This document shows, piece by piece, positions 1 through 10,766 of a DNA stretch of 64,000 bases. Numbering within the stretch: the stretch's first letter is position 1; every line of letters starts with the position of its first letter. The notes beneath the pieces were generated by a model, which searched no databases, was not told where the DNA came from, and saw nothing but the letters and a program-made list of their open reading frames with translations. The stretch is taken from the NCBI GenBank assembly GCA_001724265.1, contig MEDY01000039.1:53166-117165 (forward strand). The letters run 5' to 3'. Both the position numbers and the translations under genes were made by a program. The DNA is from Rhizaria sp. SCN 62-66. Taxonomy: Eukaryota > Rhizaria, unplaced.

Positions 1-1
1 C

Positions 2-3000
2 CGCAAGGGGCGGCTTGACTTACTCTACGCGCGTGTGTGCACGTTTACGGAGAGCGGGAAAGACGCGAGCATGATGTGGATCGGTTTCTGGCTCTTTGCG
101 TGGATCACGCTGTGGCTGTTCCACCACATCATCTTCATGTTCCCCGTCTTCCAAGAGCAATCCGTCGCCGACGCCGCCGCGGTTGCTGCGGCTGACGCGG
201 CGACACGCGCCATCACAGCGCCCGGCGTGTCGGTCACGGCCGCAAACGAGGCCGCCGTCGCCGCCGCAGCTGCAGCAGCAGCGGCGGTGCGCGCCTCGGC
301 GTCGTCTTTGCCGCCGGTCACCACCGTGCTGTTCTGGATCGGCGGCTTCGCGACGATCGCGGCGTGGCTTATCTGCCACTACGCGGACCCGGGGTATATG
401 CTGCCGGCGCCGCAGCTCGTCCGCGGTATCCGTGTTCCTGTGCTCGACTCCAACACAAACAGCCACAGCAACAGCAACAGTAATGCCAACCCACGCGCAG
501 GGAATCGCGCGCAACACCATAACCAAGCCCTCGCGAATCCCAACTCTCCTGTGGGCGACAATAGCAACAGCAACAACAACGGGATCAAGACCCGGTACGC
601 GCTAGTCGCTGACCCAGTGTACTTATCTCTGCTTGCCCCGCCGAGCCCGCTGCCAACCACGACCGGCGCGAGCTCTGCTGACGGGAGCAGCCGTTGCGCG
701 CACGGCCTCTCCGCCTGCTCTGCCAGCGGGAGCCGCAGCGGCGGTAGCAACGGGTTCGGCGCGCTAGCGTCTGGCCCGCCGCCGCTGTGGCCGCTGCCGC
801 TGCGCTCCCTCGCGCGCGCGCTGCTGCGCGTGCCGCTGCTCCCGCCCTCCGCCGTCGGCCGGCTGATGGCGCTCTACCGGTCCGGACTCGTCAGTAGCAA
901 CGAGCTCTTGCCTGCAACGGCTGCGGCAGCCACGGCGCCCGCAGTCGCTGACCTCAGCAACGGCTCTGTGGGCGCCCATAACAACGGCAGCGCGAAGGCT
1001 GCCAGTTTAGAGACTGTGCCGCTGTTGCCGTTGCAGCGCGTGCCGGCGTCATCGCTGCACTCGCTCTCAGCCGCGCCTGTGCTGCTGGGCAGTGTAAGTA
1101 CCTCGCAGTGCACATCTAAGGGTGGCAAGTGCAAGTCTGGAGACGGCGCGCTACCTAAGACGACGCGTTTGAGCACTCCGCACCCACTGGCACTCATGAT
1201 GACCGCGTACTGCCACAGTCTCTCCCAAGACGAGTCCTCCTCTCTGACCGCGACCGTGACCGCGACCGGGAGCACGGGTGAAGTGAAGCCGCCCTCCGCG
1301 CAGGGCCCGCCAACCGGTGCCCTGGCGCTGCCGGCGACGTCCCCGCTGGCGCTCGCGGCCGCGCTCACGGTCACTCTGCTCTCTCACCCGGCGCGGCTGC
1401 GCGTGCTGGCTGTGGAGAGCCCCGCGAAGGCGCGCGCTGCGCTGGCGGCGGCGGCCACGGTCGCGGCGGCGTTGCGCGCTGTGGCGGCAAGCCCCGCTGC
1501 CCGCAAAGCGCTCTGTACACCTAGCAACAGCAACTCTGTCAACACAGGCAACGTCAAAGAAATGATGGGACACAAGAGCGCGGGCGGCTTGCCTTCTGGT
1601 CACACCAATGATGTCGAGACAGGCTCACAGTCGCAGTTGCAGTCGCCCAGTGGCTCGGGCTCGAACGCCCAATACTACGACACTGCTGCGGTGTCTGCCG
1701 CAACCAGCGCCCTCGAAGCTGCGCTCTCGGTCAACACCAACGGCGGCGCGGACTCGCTGCTGGTGTCGGTCTGGCGCGCACTGCGTGATCCCTCGCTGTT
1801 ACCATACCATGACGACGTCACTTTGTCGCTCTCGCTCTGTCCTGGCCTCACTCTTTGCAGCACGAACAATAGCAACAACAACAAACGGGGCTCCAACAGT
1901 GCGGCCCACGGTCTCTTGCCGCGTCCCATCGTCTCTAAGCTCGCGGATCCCGTGGGCGCGCGCACCGCGGGGGGCGGCCTAACTTCCGGCTTATTCTCCG
2001 GCGCACCTGTCAACTCGTTCGCGTCTCGCTTCACGTCCCTCGTCTTCTCTGCATCTGCTTCAGCACCCGCTGCTGCATTCGGTTCGAACAGTGCGGCGGC
2101 GAATGCGCACGGCTTCCCCAGTCTGCTGCGCACGCCGCACTACCCGTTCGCGTCTCTGCTGCCGCGCATCTGGGCCACTCCTATCTTGCCGCTCGCCGTC
2201 CCTCGCCAGTGGGCCGTCTTCGCCCTCGCACTCTGCCCACAGTCGCTCGCGCTCGACAATCCCGCGCGCGCGTTCATCACAGGCGCCGCCGTCTCGGCCA
2301 ACAGCGCCGACGCCGACGCTGACATTGACAGCGACAGCAACTTCGGCCTTCCAAGCGCGCGCCGCCGTGCCGGGATCGTCGCGCGCACCGCGGCGCTGGC
2401 CAAAGAGCGCGCGCGCGTTGTCAGCGGCTGGTGTGAGGCGCTGTGGGTCGGCACTGCGCGGCGGCTGTTGCAAGCCGCGAAACGGGCCACGGGCGGCGCG
2501 AAACGCAAGGACAGCGCGGGCGAAGACGAGTCGGGCGCCGAACGCGTGGCGCTCGCTGCGCTGTCCACAGTCAGCGGCGCGATGGGCGGGAGCAATGGCA
2601 AGAGTGCGAAGTGCCGTGGGGGTGACGGCGATGGTGGCGCGTTGATGGAGGATGATACTGACTGTGAGACGACTGATGTTGAGGTCGGCGCAGCGGCCTC
2701 CCTTTCCTCTTCGCAATCAGCTGCAAATGCGGCTCATTCTGCGTCGGCTGGGAGTGAGTCTGCGCCGTCACTCGGCCGCAGCCTCCGCTCACAGTCTCAG
2801 TCGTCCCAATCGCGCAGTCCGGTCAGCCCGATTCCGAGCGCCGGAACTGCGAGCGTCGCTGAGTCAGCGCTCGCCAGTGTGTTTTCCACCGGTGACGTCA
2901 CCACTGACCGGTTGCTCCACAGCCTCATGGCCGCGATCCTCTCTGCCGGCAGCGCCCCGGCTGACCGGGAGCAGCAAGATCTCGACGATGACCGTGAGTC

Positions 3001-6000
3001 AGCTGACCGTGAGCAGCAGCAGCAGCAGCAGTCGGGGCACGTGCAGTGGGGCACTGCGTGCCGCTCGTCGCTGCCGCTGCGGGGGTCTTGGCTCACCCAG
3101 CCGCAGCCGCTGTCACACCGCCAGGAGGGTTTCCTGCCCCCGCTCGCGCCCTTTTCGCTCGCTGGCTCCGCTATCGGGCCCTGGGCCAGCGGTGACAGCA
3201 GTCGCGCTCACGCGAACAACTCAGACGACGAAGACGACAACGACAGCTACGGCGGCGACGACGACTACGACGATGACAACTCCTACGGCGACGATAACGG
3301 CGACGCCGACATCGAGTTTAAGAACGGTCAAGTCATCACCCAGCAGTCCCGCCGTGCCCACGCCGCTTCCCTGGCCGCCGCCGCCCGCTTGCGCGCGCGC
3401 CGCCACTGCCCCGGCCCCGTGGCCTCGGCCGCGCTCGCTGCGCTCGCCGTCCCTGCGGACACAGCGGCGGTGCTTGTGCTCTTAACCGAGCTCGAGCGCG
3501 CGCTGACGCACTTGCTCACCCCGCTTACCACCGCGGCGCTCGCACCGACTCACAACTCAAGCGGCGCCGCCCTCGCAGCACCGAATCTGAGCGTCGCCCC
3601 GCTGCGGCCCGCGCGCGCTCTCCGCGCGTTCCTGTGTCCCGCCTTCACCGTCGGCTCGCAGTGGCTGCCCTCGCACCCGTACTTGGCCCCAGTGGCGAAG
3701 CTCCACCGCGTGCGCAACGCCGCCAGCGTGAGGATCCTCGGCGCCGGCATGGCGGGCCCGCTCCCGCTGCTGCCCTTTACGCGCCGCACCCGCGTGGCGA
3801 CGATCGCGGCCGAGGTCAACACGGGCGCAGACGCGCCGCTCACCGCGCCCACGGTCACCGCCACGGCCACGGTCACCGCCGCGACGGGCGCCGTGCTGAC
3901 CGGCGGCGCGGCGGGGGTTCCGGTGCTCACTGTCGCTGACTCACTGCGGCCCGCGGCACTCGAGGGCGATGCGGTGGAGCCGCCGCCGCCGACGGGCCCC
4001 GCCTCGTCACTATGGGCGCTGCTCGTCGCCGCCGTTGCCGACGCGTCGCACCGCGCAGTCGCGCGCACTCGCGCCGCCGTGCTCCCGCGCTTTGCCGCGG
4101 CGCCCGCGCCGTCGGCCACCGTCGCCCCAGCCGCCGGCGCCGCGCTGTGGGCTGGCTCCGCGTCGCAGGCGCGCTTGGACGCGTCTGCAGTGGCGCTGCG
4201 CAGTCTGACTGCCGCGCTCGCGCTCACGGTCACCACGCGGGTCGCAGTGCAGTGCGGCGGGGCGCTCACCACGCCGTTGCCGCCCGCGCTCGCCGCCGCC
4301 GTCGCCGCCACTGCCGAGGCCGACGCGGCCGGCGCCAGCGCGAGCCCGAGCGCAGCGAACACGCCGGCCTCGGCCTCGGCTTCAGGCTCAGCGCCGAGCG
4401 CTGTCGCTGTGGCGGCCGCGGTCGGCGCCGCGAGCGTCGGCCTGCCCGGCACCGTCGCGGCCGCCTTCGCCGCGGTCAGCAGCGACAGCACCGTGGCGCA
4501 CGCCCCGCGCGGCGTCGCCCTGGGCTGGGGTGACCGCGGCGCGACAGCGGCGGCGGTGCGCACGACGCTGCTCACGGTCGCTGCGGCTGTGCGCGAACAG
4601 CGCAGGCGCGCCGCGGCCGCGGTCGGCGTGCGGTGGAGTCGCCGCCATAATGGCGAGGCGGAGGCCGGGGCGCTGGCTGGCGACTGGGAAACTCCCGTTC
4701 GTCTCCAGATCAACCGCAAGGCCTCCAAGCCCGTCAAGACTGGCAACGACAATGACAATGATGAGAACAGCGACGACGATAGCGACGACGACGGTGGGTT
4801 CGAGAGCGACCAAGAGGCCGACGCCTTCACGGCTCTTTCTCCAAGCTCAGCCTGCCCCTCAGCCGCCGCGACCCGGGTCGGCGCCGGCCTTGGTACTCTC
4901 TCCGCCTCTCAGTATCAGTCAAACGCCGACGCCGACGCCGACGCCCACTCAGGCTCTGGCTTCGGCGCTGCGGCGAGCATTTCTGCGGCGCACGCCGCCA
5001 CATCGCCCGTGGCCGCTGCGGACGCGCCGCGGCAGCGCTGGCTGGACACGCTCAACGACGCGCTGCGCGAGATGGCGGTGGGCATTTCCGCGCCCGCGCG
5101 CAGTGTTGCGGCTGCGACTGCGCTCGGCGTGGTGTTCACGGCCGCAAACACAAGCGGTCGCACGCACGGCGAGTCGGAGGTTGTGGATGCGGTGAACGTG
5201 ATCTCGACGCACGCGTACAACGGCGGCGCTCAGAACAACGCTAACACCAAGGACGGCTATGCGCAGCTGTCCGTGACCGACAAGAGCGGCTCTGCCAGCG
5301 GCGGCGACGCTGGCGGTGACGATGATGATGGGGAGTGCGAGCAGTTGTTCGATGACAACGCGACGCACTCGTACATGAGCGGTGACCCTTTCCACCCCGC
5401 GTCGTGGTACAACCCCAACAACGACAACACAAACGCCAACAGCAACAATAACACGCACTCCGCCACTAGCGCTTTGCTCCACTCACACTCGCAGTTACAC
5501 TCGCAGTCACAGAGGAGTTACGTGCCGTTCGTTCTCGCGCCCCCGACTCTGGCGCCTGAGTTGTCGCCGCTTGCCTCGCCCTGGGAAGCCGCGTCGCGCT
5601 TCCTTGCGCTCCAGTCCCTCGGTGTGCACCACCCCAACCTCGTCTGTCTGACGTGCCGCGTGGCCAAACCCGCGCGCGCGAAGCACTGCCGCCGGTGCGA
5701 CCGCTGCGTGTACCGCCACGACCACCACTGTCCGTGGGTCGACACCTGCGTGGGCGCGCACAACTACCGCGCCTTCATGTCGTTCGTCACGCTCGGCACG
5801 GTGCTGTCATGGGCGTACGTCTTCCTCGCCGTGATGTACGTGCTCACGACGGGGCTGCTCGGCAGCGGCGGCATGCAGCGCACGCCGCTCAAGCCGCCCC
5901 GCGTTCTCCCGCTCGCGCTCGGTTCTGCGCTTTCTGCCTCTGCTGCTTCGAGTGGTGCAAGCGCTGGTATGACGACGCAAGCGCTGGCGGACGCCGTGGA

Positions 6001-7120
6001 GCTGGCCGTCACCGCGATCGTCGCCGCGACGCCCGGCACACTCGCGCACCCGCCGCGGTGGGCCGTTATGTGGGGCTGGAGCGGCGCCGTCACACTGTGC
6101 AGTCTCGCGCACGCCGTGTTCATGGCGCTGTTTGTCACCGTGCTCTGGGTGTCGCACCTTTACCTCATCTCCGGGAATAACACCACGCAGGAGCAGATTG
6201 CGCCGGCATCGTATCTGCACCACTATGACAAGGGCTTCTGGCGCAACTGGTGGGCGTTCTTCAAGGGCCCCGCCACAGAGCCGCTGCTTTTCCCCATGCC
6301 CGTGCTCTCCCGCCCCGTGCGCATGCTGCTCGACGGCGCCGTGCCTCCGCGCTCTGCGAACGCAAACAGCAAAAACAAGGCGAGCGCAAAGTCAAGCCGT
6401 CGACAGTCTGCACGCACTAGTGCTGGCGCCGGTGTAAGTACCCCCTTAGCCACCGCGGGCGAGTTCTCTGACGACGACAGCGCTGACGCCCCCTCACCGG
6501 TCGCGGTCCGGCTTGACCCTGCAGTGCGCGTGCCTGGGCTCTACACGCCGCACCAGGGCGCCGCGGCCGGTGTGGTGGCCCCGCTGCAGCCGTACGGCGC
6601 GGTGAACACGCCGCACACGCCGCACGTGATGAGTTATGAGCAGCTGGCGGTGATGCAGCGGAATAATAACGCGCGCGCGCAACAGGCAGCCGCTGCGTAC
6701 AACACGAACCCCAACGCTGGCGTATCTAATTTGAGTGCGAATGCGAATGCGAACGCGGGTGCGTTGGGCCATAATATGACGCCGGGGGCGATGAGCTTTG
6801 CGGAGCGGTATCTGGCCATGGGCGGCACTGTTGAGGGCCTCCGTGAAGCCACCAACGCAAACAACGCCAATAACATTAATAGCACCAATCATACCGCCAA
6901 CAGGAGCGCTGGAATGGTGTCCGCTGCGCCGGCGACTGTACCTGTTGGTGGCGCGGCCACGGTCGGCCTTGCTCCGAGCGAGATGGACCGCGGCGGACTG
7001 ACGCGGATGCCCGGCCCGGCGCTGGGGCCCGGGGGAGCAATGCCGGTGTTTGCGCCGTTGGGACAGATCGTCGGTCTTAATAACAACGTTAACCCTAAGA
7101 ACAGCGCGCAACAAAAGTAA
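2..7120 (+). CDS. DHHC-type protein S-acyltransferase with a giant loop, 5' partial
   Basis: Probable palmitoyltransferase that moves a fatty acyl chain onto cysteines of membrane-associated proteins. The frame is open to the window edge, so the true start lies upstream. Two predicted membrane helices come first (about nt 71-160 and 320-385, the second followed by an ADPGY motif). The Cys-rich domain runs from about nt 5645 (VCLTC), through paired HC and CRRC motifs, to the catalytic DHHC at 5720-5731, followed by a [10 protein letters not shown] block like that of ZDHHC17/13. Two more helices follow (about 5770-5860 and 6060-6170), then the family's TTxE motif as TTQE. The C-tail is Asn/Ala-rich. 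About 1,750 low-complexity residues separate helix 2 from the Cys-rich domain, where typical members have well under 100. ZDHHC17-type enzymes carry N-terminal ankyrin repeats, which could lie outside the window. The stop is TAA at 7118-7120. Confidence 0.88.
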   Translation, partial: RKGRLDLLYARVCTFTESGKDASMMWIGFWLFAWITLWLFHHIIFMFPVFQEQSVADAAAVAAADAATRAITAPGVSVTAANEAAVAAAAAAAAAVRASASSLPPVTTVLFWIGGFATIAAWLICHYADPGYMLPAPQLVRGIRVPVLDSNTNSHSNSNSNANPRAGNRAQHHNQALANPNSPVGDNSNSNNNGIKTRYALVADPVYLSLLAPPSPLPTTTGASSADGSSRCAHGLSACSASGSRSGGSNGFGALASGPPPLWPLPLRSLARALLRVPLLPPSAVGRLMALYRSGLVSSNELLPATAAAATAPAVADLSNGSVGAHNNGSAKAASLETVPLLPLQRVPASSLHSLSAAPVLLGSVSTSQCTSKGGKCKSGDGALPKTTRLSTPHPLALMMTAYCHSLSQDESSSLTATVTATGSTGEVKPPSAQGPPTGALALPATSPLALAAALTVTLLSHPARLRVLAVESPAKARAALAAAATVAAALRAVAASPAARKALCTPSNSNSVNTGNVKEMMGHKSAGGLPSGHTNDVETGSQSQLQSPSGSGSNAQYYDTAAVSAATSALEAALSVNTNGGADSLLVSVWRALRDPSLLPYHDDVTLSLSLCPGLTLCSTNNSNNNKRGSNSAAHGLLPRPIVSKLADPVGARTAGGGLTSGLFSGAPVNSFASRFTSLVFSASASAPAAAFGSNSAAANAHGFPSLLRTPHYPFASLLPRIWATPILPLAVPRQWAVFALALCPQSLALDNPARAFITGAAVSANSADADADIDSDSNFGLPSARRRAGIVARTAALAKERARVVSGWCEALWVGTARRLLQAAKRATGGAKRKDSAGEDESGAERVALAALSTVSGAMGGSNGKSAKCRGGDGDGGALMEDDTDCETTDVEVGAAASLSSSQSAANAAHSASAGSESAPSLGRSLRSQSQSSQSRSPVSPIPSAGTASVAESALASVFSTGDVTTDRLLHSLMAAILSAGSAPADREQQDLDDDRESADREQQQQQQSGHVQWGTACRSSLPLRGSWLTQPQPLSHRQEGFLPPLAPFSLAGSAIGPWASGDSSRAHANNSDDEDDNDSYGGDDDYDDDNSYGDDNGDADIEFKNGQVITQQSRRAHAASLAAAARLRARRHCPGPVASAALAALAVPADTAAVLVLLTELERALTHLLTPLTTAALAPTHNSSGAALAAPNLSVAPLRPARALRAFLCPAFTVGSQWLPSHPYLAPVAKLHRVRNAASVRILGAGMAGPLPLLPFTRRTRVATIAAEVNTGADAPLTAPTVTATATVTAATGAVLTGGAAGVPVLTVADSLRPAALEGDAVEPPPPTGPASSLWALLVAAVADASHRAVARTRAAVLPRFAAAPAPSATVAPAAGAALWAGSASQARLDASAVALRSLTAALALTVTTRVAVQCGGALTTPLPPALAAAVAATAEADAAGASASPSAANTPASASASGSAPSAVAVAAAVGAASVGLPGTVAAAFAAVSSDSTVAHAPRGVALGWGDRGATAAAVRTTLLTVAAAVREQRRRAAAAVGVRWSRRHNGEAEAGALAGDWETPVRLQINRKASKPVKTGNDNDNDENSDDDSDDDGGFESDQEADAFTALSPSSACPSAAATRVGAGLGTLSASQYQSNADADADAHSGSGFGAAASISAAHAATSPVAAADAPRQRWLDTLNDALREMAVGISAPARSVAAATALGVVFTAANTSGRTHGESEVVDAVNVISTHAYNGGAQNNANTKDGYAQLSVTDKSGSASGGDAGGDDDDGECEQLFDDNATHSYMSGDPFHPASWYNPNNDNTNANSNNNTHSATSALLHSHSQLHSQSQRSYVPFVLAPPTLAPELSPLASPWEAASRFLALQSLGVHHPNLVCLTCRVAKPARAKHCRRCDRCVYRHDHHCPWVDTCVGAHNYRAFMSFVTLGTVLSWAYVFLAVMYVLTTGLLGSGGMQRTPLKPPRVLPLALGSALSASAASSGASAGMTTQALADAVELAVTAIVAATPGTLAHPPRWAVMWGWSGAVTLCSLAHAVFMALFVTVLWVSHLYLISGNNTTQEQIAPASYLHHYDKGFWRNWWAFFKGPATEPLLFPMPVLSRPVRMLLDGAVPPRSANANSKNKASAKSSRRQSARTSAGAGVSTPLATAGEFSDDDSADAPSPVAVRLDPAVRVPGLYTPHQGAAAGVVAPLQPYGAVNTPHTPHVMSYEQLAVMQRNNNARAQQAAAAYNTNPNAGVSNLSANANANAGALGHNMTPGAMSFAERYLAMGGTVEGLREATNANNANNINSTNHTANRSAGMVSAAPATVPVGGAATVGLAPSEMDRGGLTRMPGPALGPGGAMPVFAPLGQIVGLNNNVNPKNSAQQK

Positions 7121-8493
7121 TTATGATGCGGGTGTGAGATCTAATATGTAGTTAATAATTTGATATATTTATTGATAATTTTTTTGTGAAAAAAAATACA
7201 GTATTCCTTTGCCTGTCACTTTTGCCCGTGCTGACCAATCTTACGACTTACCTTGGTTCCCATATTTTCATGAAAACGAATCAGGAGAAGTAGCTAAGAT
7301 ACGATTTATTGGAGTCATACATCAAGCTCTATAAAAAGCTCAATTAATTCTCGATTTTTTCGCATCTGTTCCTTTTTATGATGATCATTCAAGAGGTTTT
7401 CTCGTCATTGCACATGGCTTAGATTAACTTTTTCCAATTTTTTACGAAATATGATGTGTCAATTGATACAAAACTTATACCAAGCAACCTATCCTTAATT
7501 TTACCTGTGAAATTATTGTTTATATCTCAAGTGGCACTTATTATTACGTATAAATCTTCAAAAATGTCAACAAAAATGAGGCGAGCTGGCGAAATTTTTT
7601 GTATACCTGGAGCCTTAAAATTAATATTTTTCTAAAAGTGTATGAAAGGTGTCATTTTTGTTCAAGCTCAAAATAAAAAAATACAACAATTCTTTAAAAA
7701 GTTTAATTCTCGTTTATTTCCGCTTATGTTTTCTTAGCGACGTGATAAACGCAGCTACATGTAAGCAGCACTTGGAAACCCACACGGAACATGAGACAAT
7801 GGATAGAATAGATTAGATTAGAATAGATTAGATTGTATTTTTTGTCGTCCCTTGCCTTGGTTGCAGGGCCAAGAAGACGTTTAGAGGACACAGTCAAGTT
7901 GTTAGATCAAGCCAGCAACTTATCACGTGCTAAGTAACAAGAGATGCTGACTGCGTTATTATTTTGTGGTGTTATTTAGATAAGACACAAGCGCGGGGTC
8001 AAAAGGACTTCGCACGCGCTTGTGTGAAGGGACTGCGCACCACACGTGAAAATAGAGTTAGGGCCAGTTGCGTTAATATAAGAAAACACAACCAAAACCT
8101 GACTACGAAAAAAGAAAATAAGGAGGAAAGAGAGTGATGAAATAACGAAGAAAAAAAGAAAAAGTGTTGTTGTTGCTAAAAAACCTTTGAAGCGTTGTGA
8201 AACGAAAAACGAAAAACATTGACAACACAATTCACACTCTCATTCACAGGAGAGCAAACCCAAGTGTGTGGGTACATGATGTGTGGCATGTGTGATCGTG
8301 GTTGTAGGTAAATAAAACCAACTCGGCCGCGCGTGAGAACACCCAAGCCTAGCCGAGCGGTCAGGTGACGCAGCAAACACGATGAGAGAAGAAATACATC
8401 ATCATGTCACGCTGCATCCCCTTGATGTTGGTGTTGTGGCGGTGGATTGCTAACTCACCGTCACACTGGGAGAGACCGCTTTCTGCCGCTTGC
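7121..8493. other. AT-rich intergenic region between convergent genes
   Basis: This stretch separates the 3' end of the DHHC gene from the 3' end of NDUFV1. It is AT-rich with many short poly-A and poly-T runs and holds no credible coding frame. The only structured element seen is a short tandem repeat at 7805-7834. The 3' UTRs of both neighbours must lie here, but I could not place poly(A) sites with confidence. Confidence 0.7.
7805..7834. repeat. Two perfect tandem copies of a 15-bp unit
   Basis: The unit AGAATAGATTAGATT occurs at 7805-7819 and again at 7820-7834 with no mismatch, in AT-rich intergenic DNA. A partial GATAG unit precedes it. It is probably a minor microsatellite. Confidence 0.85.
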
Positions 8494-8724
8494 TTAGTGG
8501 AGGTCGAGCACAGGGGTGGGCTTGCCAGCGTTGAAGTCCTTGATACGCTGTTCAATGTGGGGGCGGAAGTTGCGGATCAGGCCCTGAACAGGCCACGCGG
8601 CGGCGTCACCGAGCGCGCAGATGGTGTGGCCCTCGATCTGCTTTGTCAGCTCCCAGAGCATGTCAATCTCAGCCTCCTTGAAGTCACCGCGCACCATGCG
8701 CTTCATCATCTTGTCGACCCACGT

Positions 8725-8757
<33 letters not shown>

Positions 8758-10403
8758 CGACTCGTGCTTGTAGAAGTGCGACAGACGCGCAATCGCCTTG
8801 ATCATGTCGGTGCTCTTGTCCATGACGATGACGGCGGCGGTGCCGAGACCGGACTGGACGTCCTTGAGCGCGTCGAAGTCCATCAGCACCGTGTCACAGA
8901 CGGACTTGGGCAGCACGGGGACGGAGGAGCCGCCGGGGATGATGCCCAGGAGGTTGTCCCAGCCGCCGCGGACGCCGCCGCAGTGCTTCTCGATGAGGTC
9001 CTTGAGCGGGATGGACATCTCCTCCTCGACGACGATAGGGTTGTTGACGTGGCCAGAGATGGCGAAGAGCTTGGTGCCGGCGTTGTTCTTGCGGCCGAGA
9101 CCAGCGAACCAGGAGCCGCCACGGCGGAGGATGGTCGGGGACACGGCGACGGTCTCGACGTTGGTGACCGTGGTGGGGCACCCGTAGAGGCCCATGTTTG
9201 CCGGGAACGGGGGCTTCAGACGGGGCTTGCCCTGCTTGCCCTCGAGCGACTCGATCATGGCAGTCTCCTCACCGCAGATGTACGCACCGGCACCGCGGCA
9301 GACGTAGACGTCGAAGTCGTAGCCGGAGCCAGAGGCGTTCTTGCCGATGAAGCCCTTGGCGTAGGCCTCCTCGACGGCGCGGTCGAGGCAGTTGGCCTCG
9401 TACCAGAACTCACCACGGATGTAGATGTACGCGGCCTTAGCGCCCATGGCGAAGCCAGCGAGGAGAGCACCTTCGATAAGCTTGTGCGGGTCGTGACGCA
9501 TGATCTCACGGTCCTTGCACGTGCCGGGCTCGGACTCGTCGGCGTTGATGACGAGGTACTGGGGGCGGCCGTCGGACACCTTGGGCATGAAGGACCACTT
9601 CAGGCCAGAAGGGAAACCGGCACCACCGCGGCCACGCAGGCCGGACTAAGCAAGAGAAGGACAAAGAAGGGGGTCATAGACAGGAGTGAAAGAGCGTGAG
9701 TGAACGAAGCAGAAGCAGAGCGCAACAGAAACTCTCCGACGGAAGCAAAGACGTTGCGGTGTTATGAAGGACGTACGGCCTTGACCTCGTTGACGATCCA
9801 GTCACGACCAAGGTGAATGAAGTCCTTGGTGCGGTGCCAGTCACCCTGTGCGTAACAAAGAGCGCGGCAGAAGGGGCGTGCAGTGGGGAAGAGGCGAGAG
9901 AAGAACGCCAGAGGCCAGAGCGGACAGGAGCGGGAAGATGAGAGAGGAAAAAAAAGAGGTGAGTTGAAGGACAAAACAAAGCTGAATAAGAATACGGAAG
10001 AAATATGAAAGATGGAACAGGGCGGATGTTGAAGAAAGACGTACTCGCTTGAGAGCGCCATCGATGAAGGCGTCCTGCTTGTTGTAAAGGTTGGTGAAGA
10101 TGCGGTCCTCATCCTTGAGGCCACCGTGAACGCGCGCGGGGGCAGCGGGGGCGGCAGCCGCAGCAGTGGAGAGAAGACGAGCACCTATAGACAAAGAAGG
10201 CAACAAGACACAATATCGTGAGATTCACTGCCTTAAACACGAGCGCTGACACCCTACACAGGGTCAAAGTGGGCGCTGATGACCGAGAGCACTGGGCTCA
10301 CCCTCGACTGGCGACAGTCTTCGGGATATTGTGCGGGCAAATCAACGTAGTACGTACCGATAGTGCTCGTCCGCGAAACTCCCTTCGCAACGTTACCGAG
10401 CAT
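8494..10403 (-). CDS. NDUFV1: NADH dehydrogenase (ubiquinone) flavoprotein 1, complex I 51 kDa subunit, mitochondrial
   Basis: Oxidises NADH with FMN at the tip of the complex I matrix arm. Exons in transcript order are 10403-10358, 10184-10045, 9845-9777 and 9645-8494. All three introns begin GTACGT and end AG. The joined frame gives about 468 residues, close to the roughly 464 of the human protein. Exon 1 starts at ATG 10403 with [15 protein letters not shown], leading into an Arg/Ser/Ala-rich mitochondrial presequence. Exon 2 carries DRIFTNLY, exon 3 GDWHRTKDF and exon 4 the nucleotide-binding [10 protein letters not shown]. Further family blocks are [28 protein letters not shown] and the 4Fe-4S ligands CGQCTPC with a distal Cys in HTICALGD. 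All key residues are present. The long plus-strand frame over exon 4 is an antisense shadow. Confidence 0.97.
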
Positions 10404-10766
10404 TTTGGTTTAAAGCTCGCCGAACAAACGAATGCGAAGAGCTTGAACAATTCGTGATTCCTCATCACCGTTCGGCGGCTTTACTTCGGGGGGACGGACT
10501 CGTTTTTTGCGAACCGATCAACAGCTGAGCCGTGTGAACACTCGATTTTTTTTTCGTCAACTTGATTATCTCTATATATACTCACCGGTCACTATTTGTC
10601 TTTTGGCCAAATTTTATAATTGAGAAACAATTTATTGTATATTGTATATTATATTCAATTTTTGTGTTCAAATGTCACTATTTTAGCTGTTATAAATACA
10701 TTCTTCGTTCTAGATAACGCACTCGAGCAAACCATTTGTTACTCTCAAGACCGACTGACTTTAGCT
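10404..10766. other. Intergenic region upstream of NDUFV1 and downstream of the SZT2-like gene
   Basis: A 363-base gap between two minus-strand genes. The part nearest NDUFV1 is moderately GC-rich and must contain its promoter. The rest is AT-rich, with TATATA-like and TGTATAT runs. No coding frame or RNA gene is evident. Confidence 0.7.
10631..10636 (-). promoter_or_regulatory. Candidate poly(A) signal of the SZT2-like gene
   Basis: On the minus strand this reads AATAAA, about 130 bases downstream of the TAA at 10767-10769 and inside AT-rich DNA. The position and hexamer fit a polyadenylation signal, but such hexamers occur by chance in AT-rich sequence and no transcript evidence is available. 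Confidence 0.3.

Noticed and set aside
1094-1108. GTAAGT...AG of 15 nt, and a similar 16-nt one at 6434-6449, as micro-introns
   Set aside because: The DHHC frame is open without removing them, the 16-nt one would break the frame, and confirmed introns here are 130-204 nt with GTACGY donors.
3550-4830. 426-codon minus-strand frame opposite the DHHC gene
   Set aside because: Its Ala/Ser-rich translation mirrors the plus-strand Ala-rich insertion; no motif supports it.
8346-8372. tRNA A-box-like sequence (TAGCCGAGCGGTCAGG)
   Set aside because: No matching B-box or cloverleaf pairing in the following 100 bases.
8404-9699. 431-codon plus-strand frame over NDUFV1 exon 4
   Set aside because: Exact antisense of a highly conserved enzyme exon; it reads past the splice acceptor and matches nothing.
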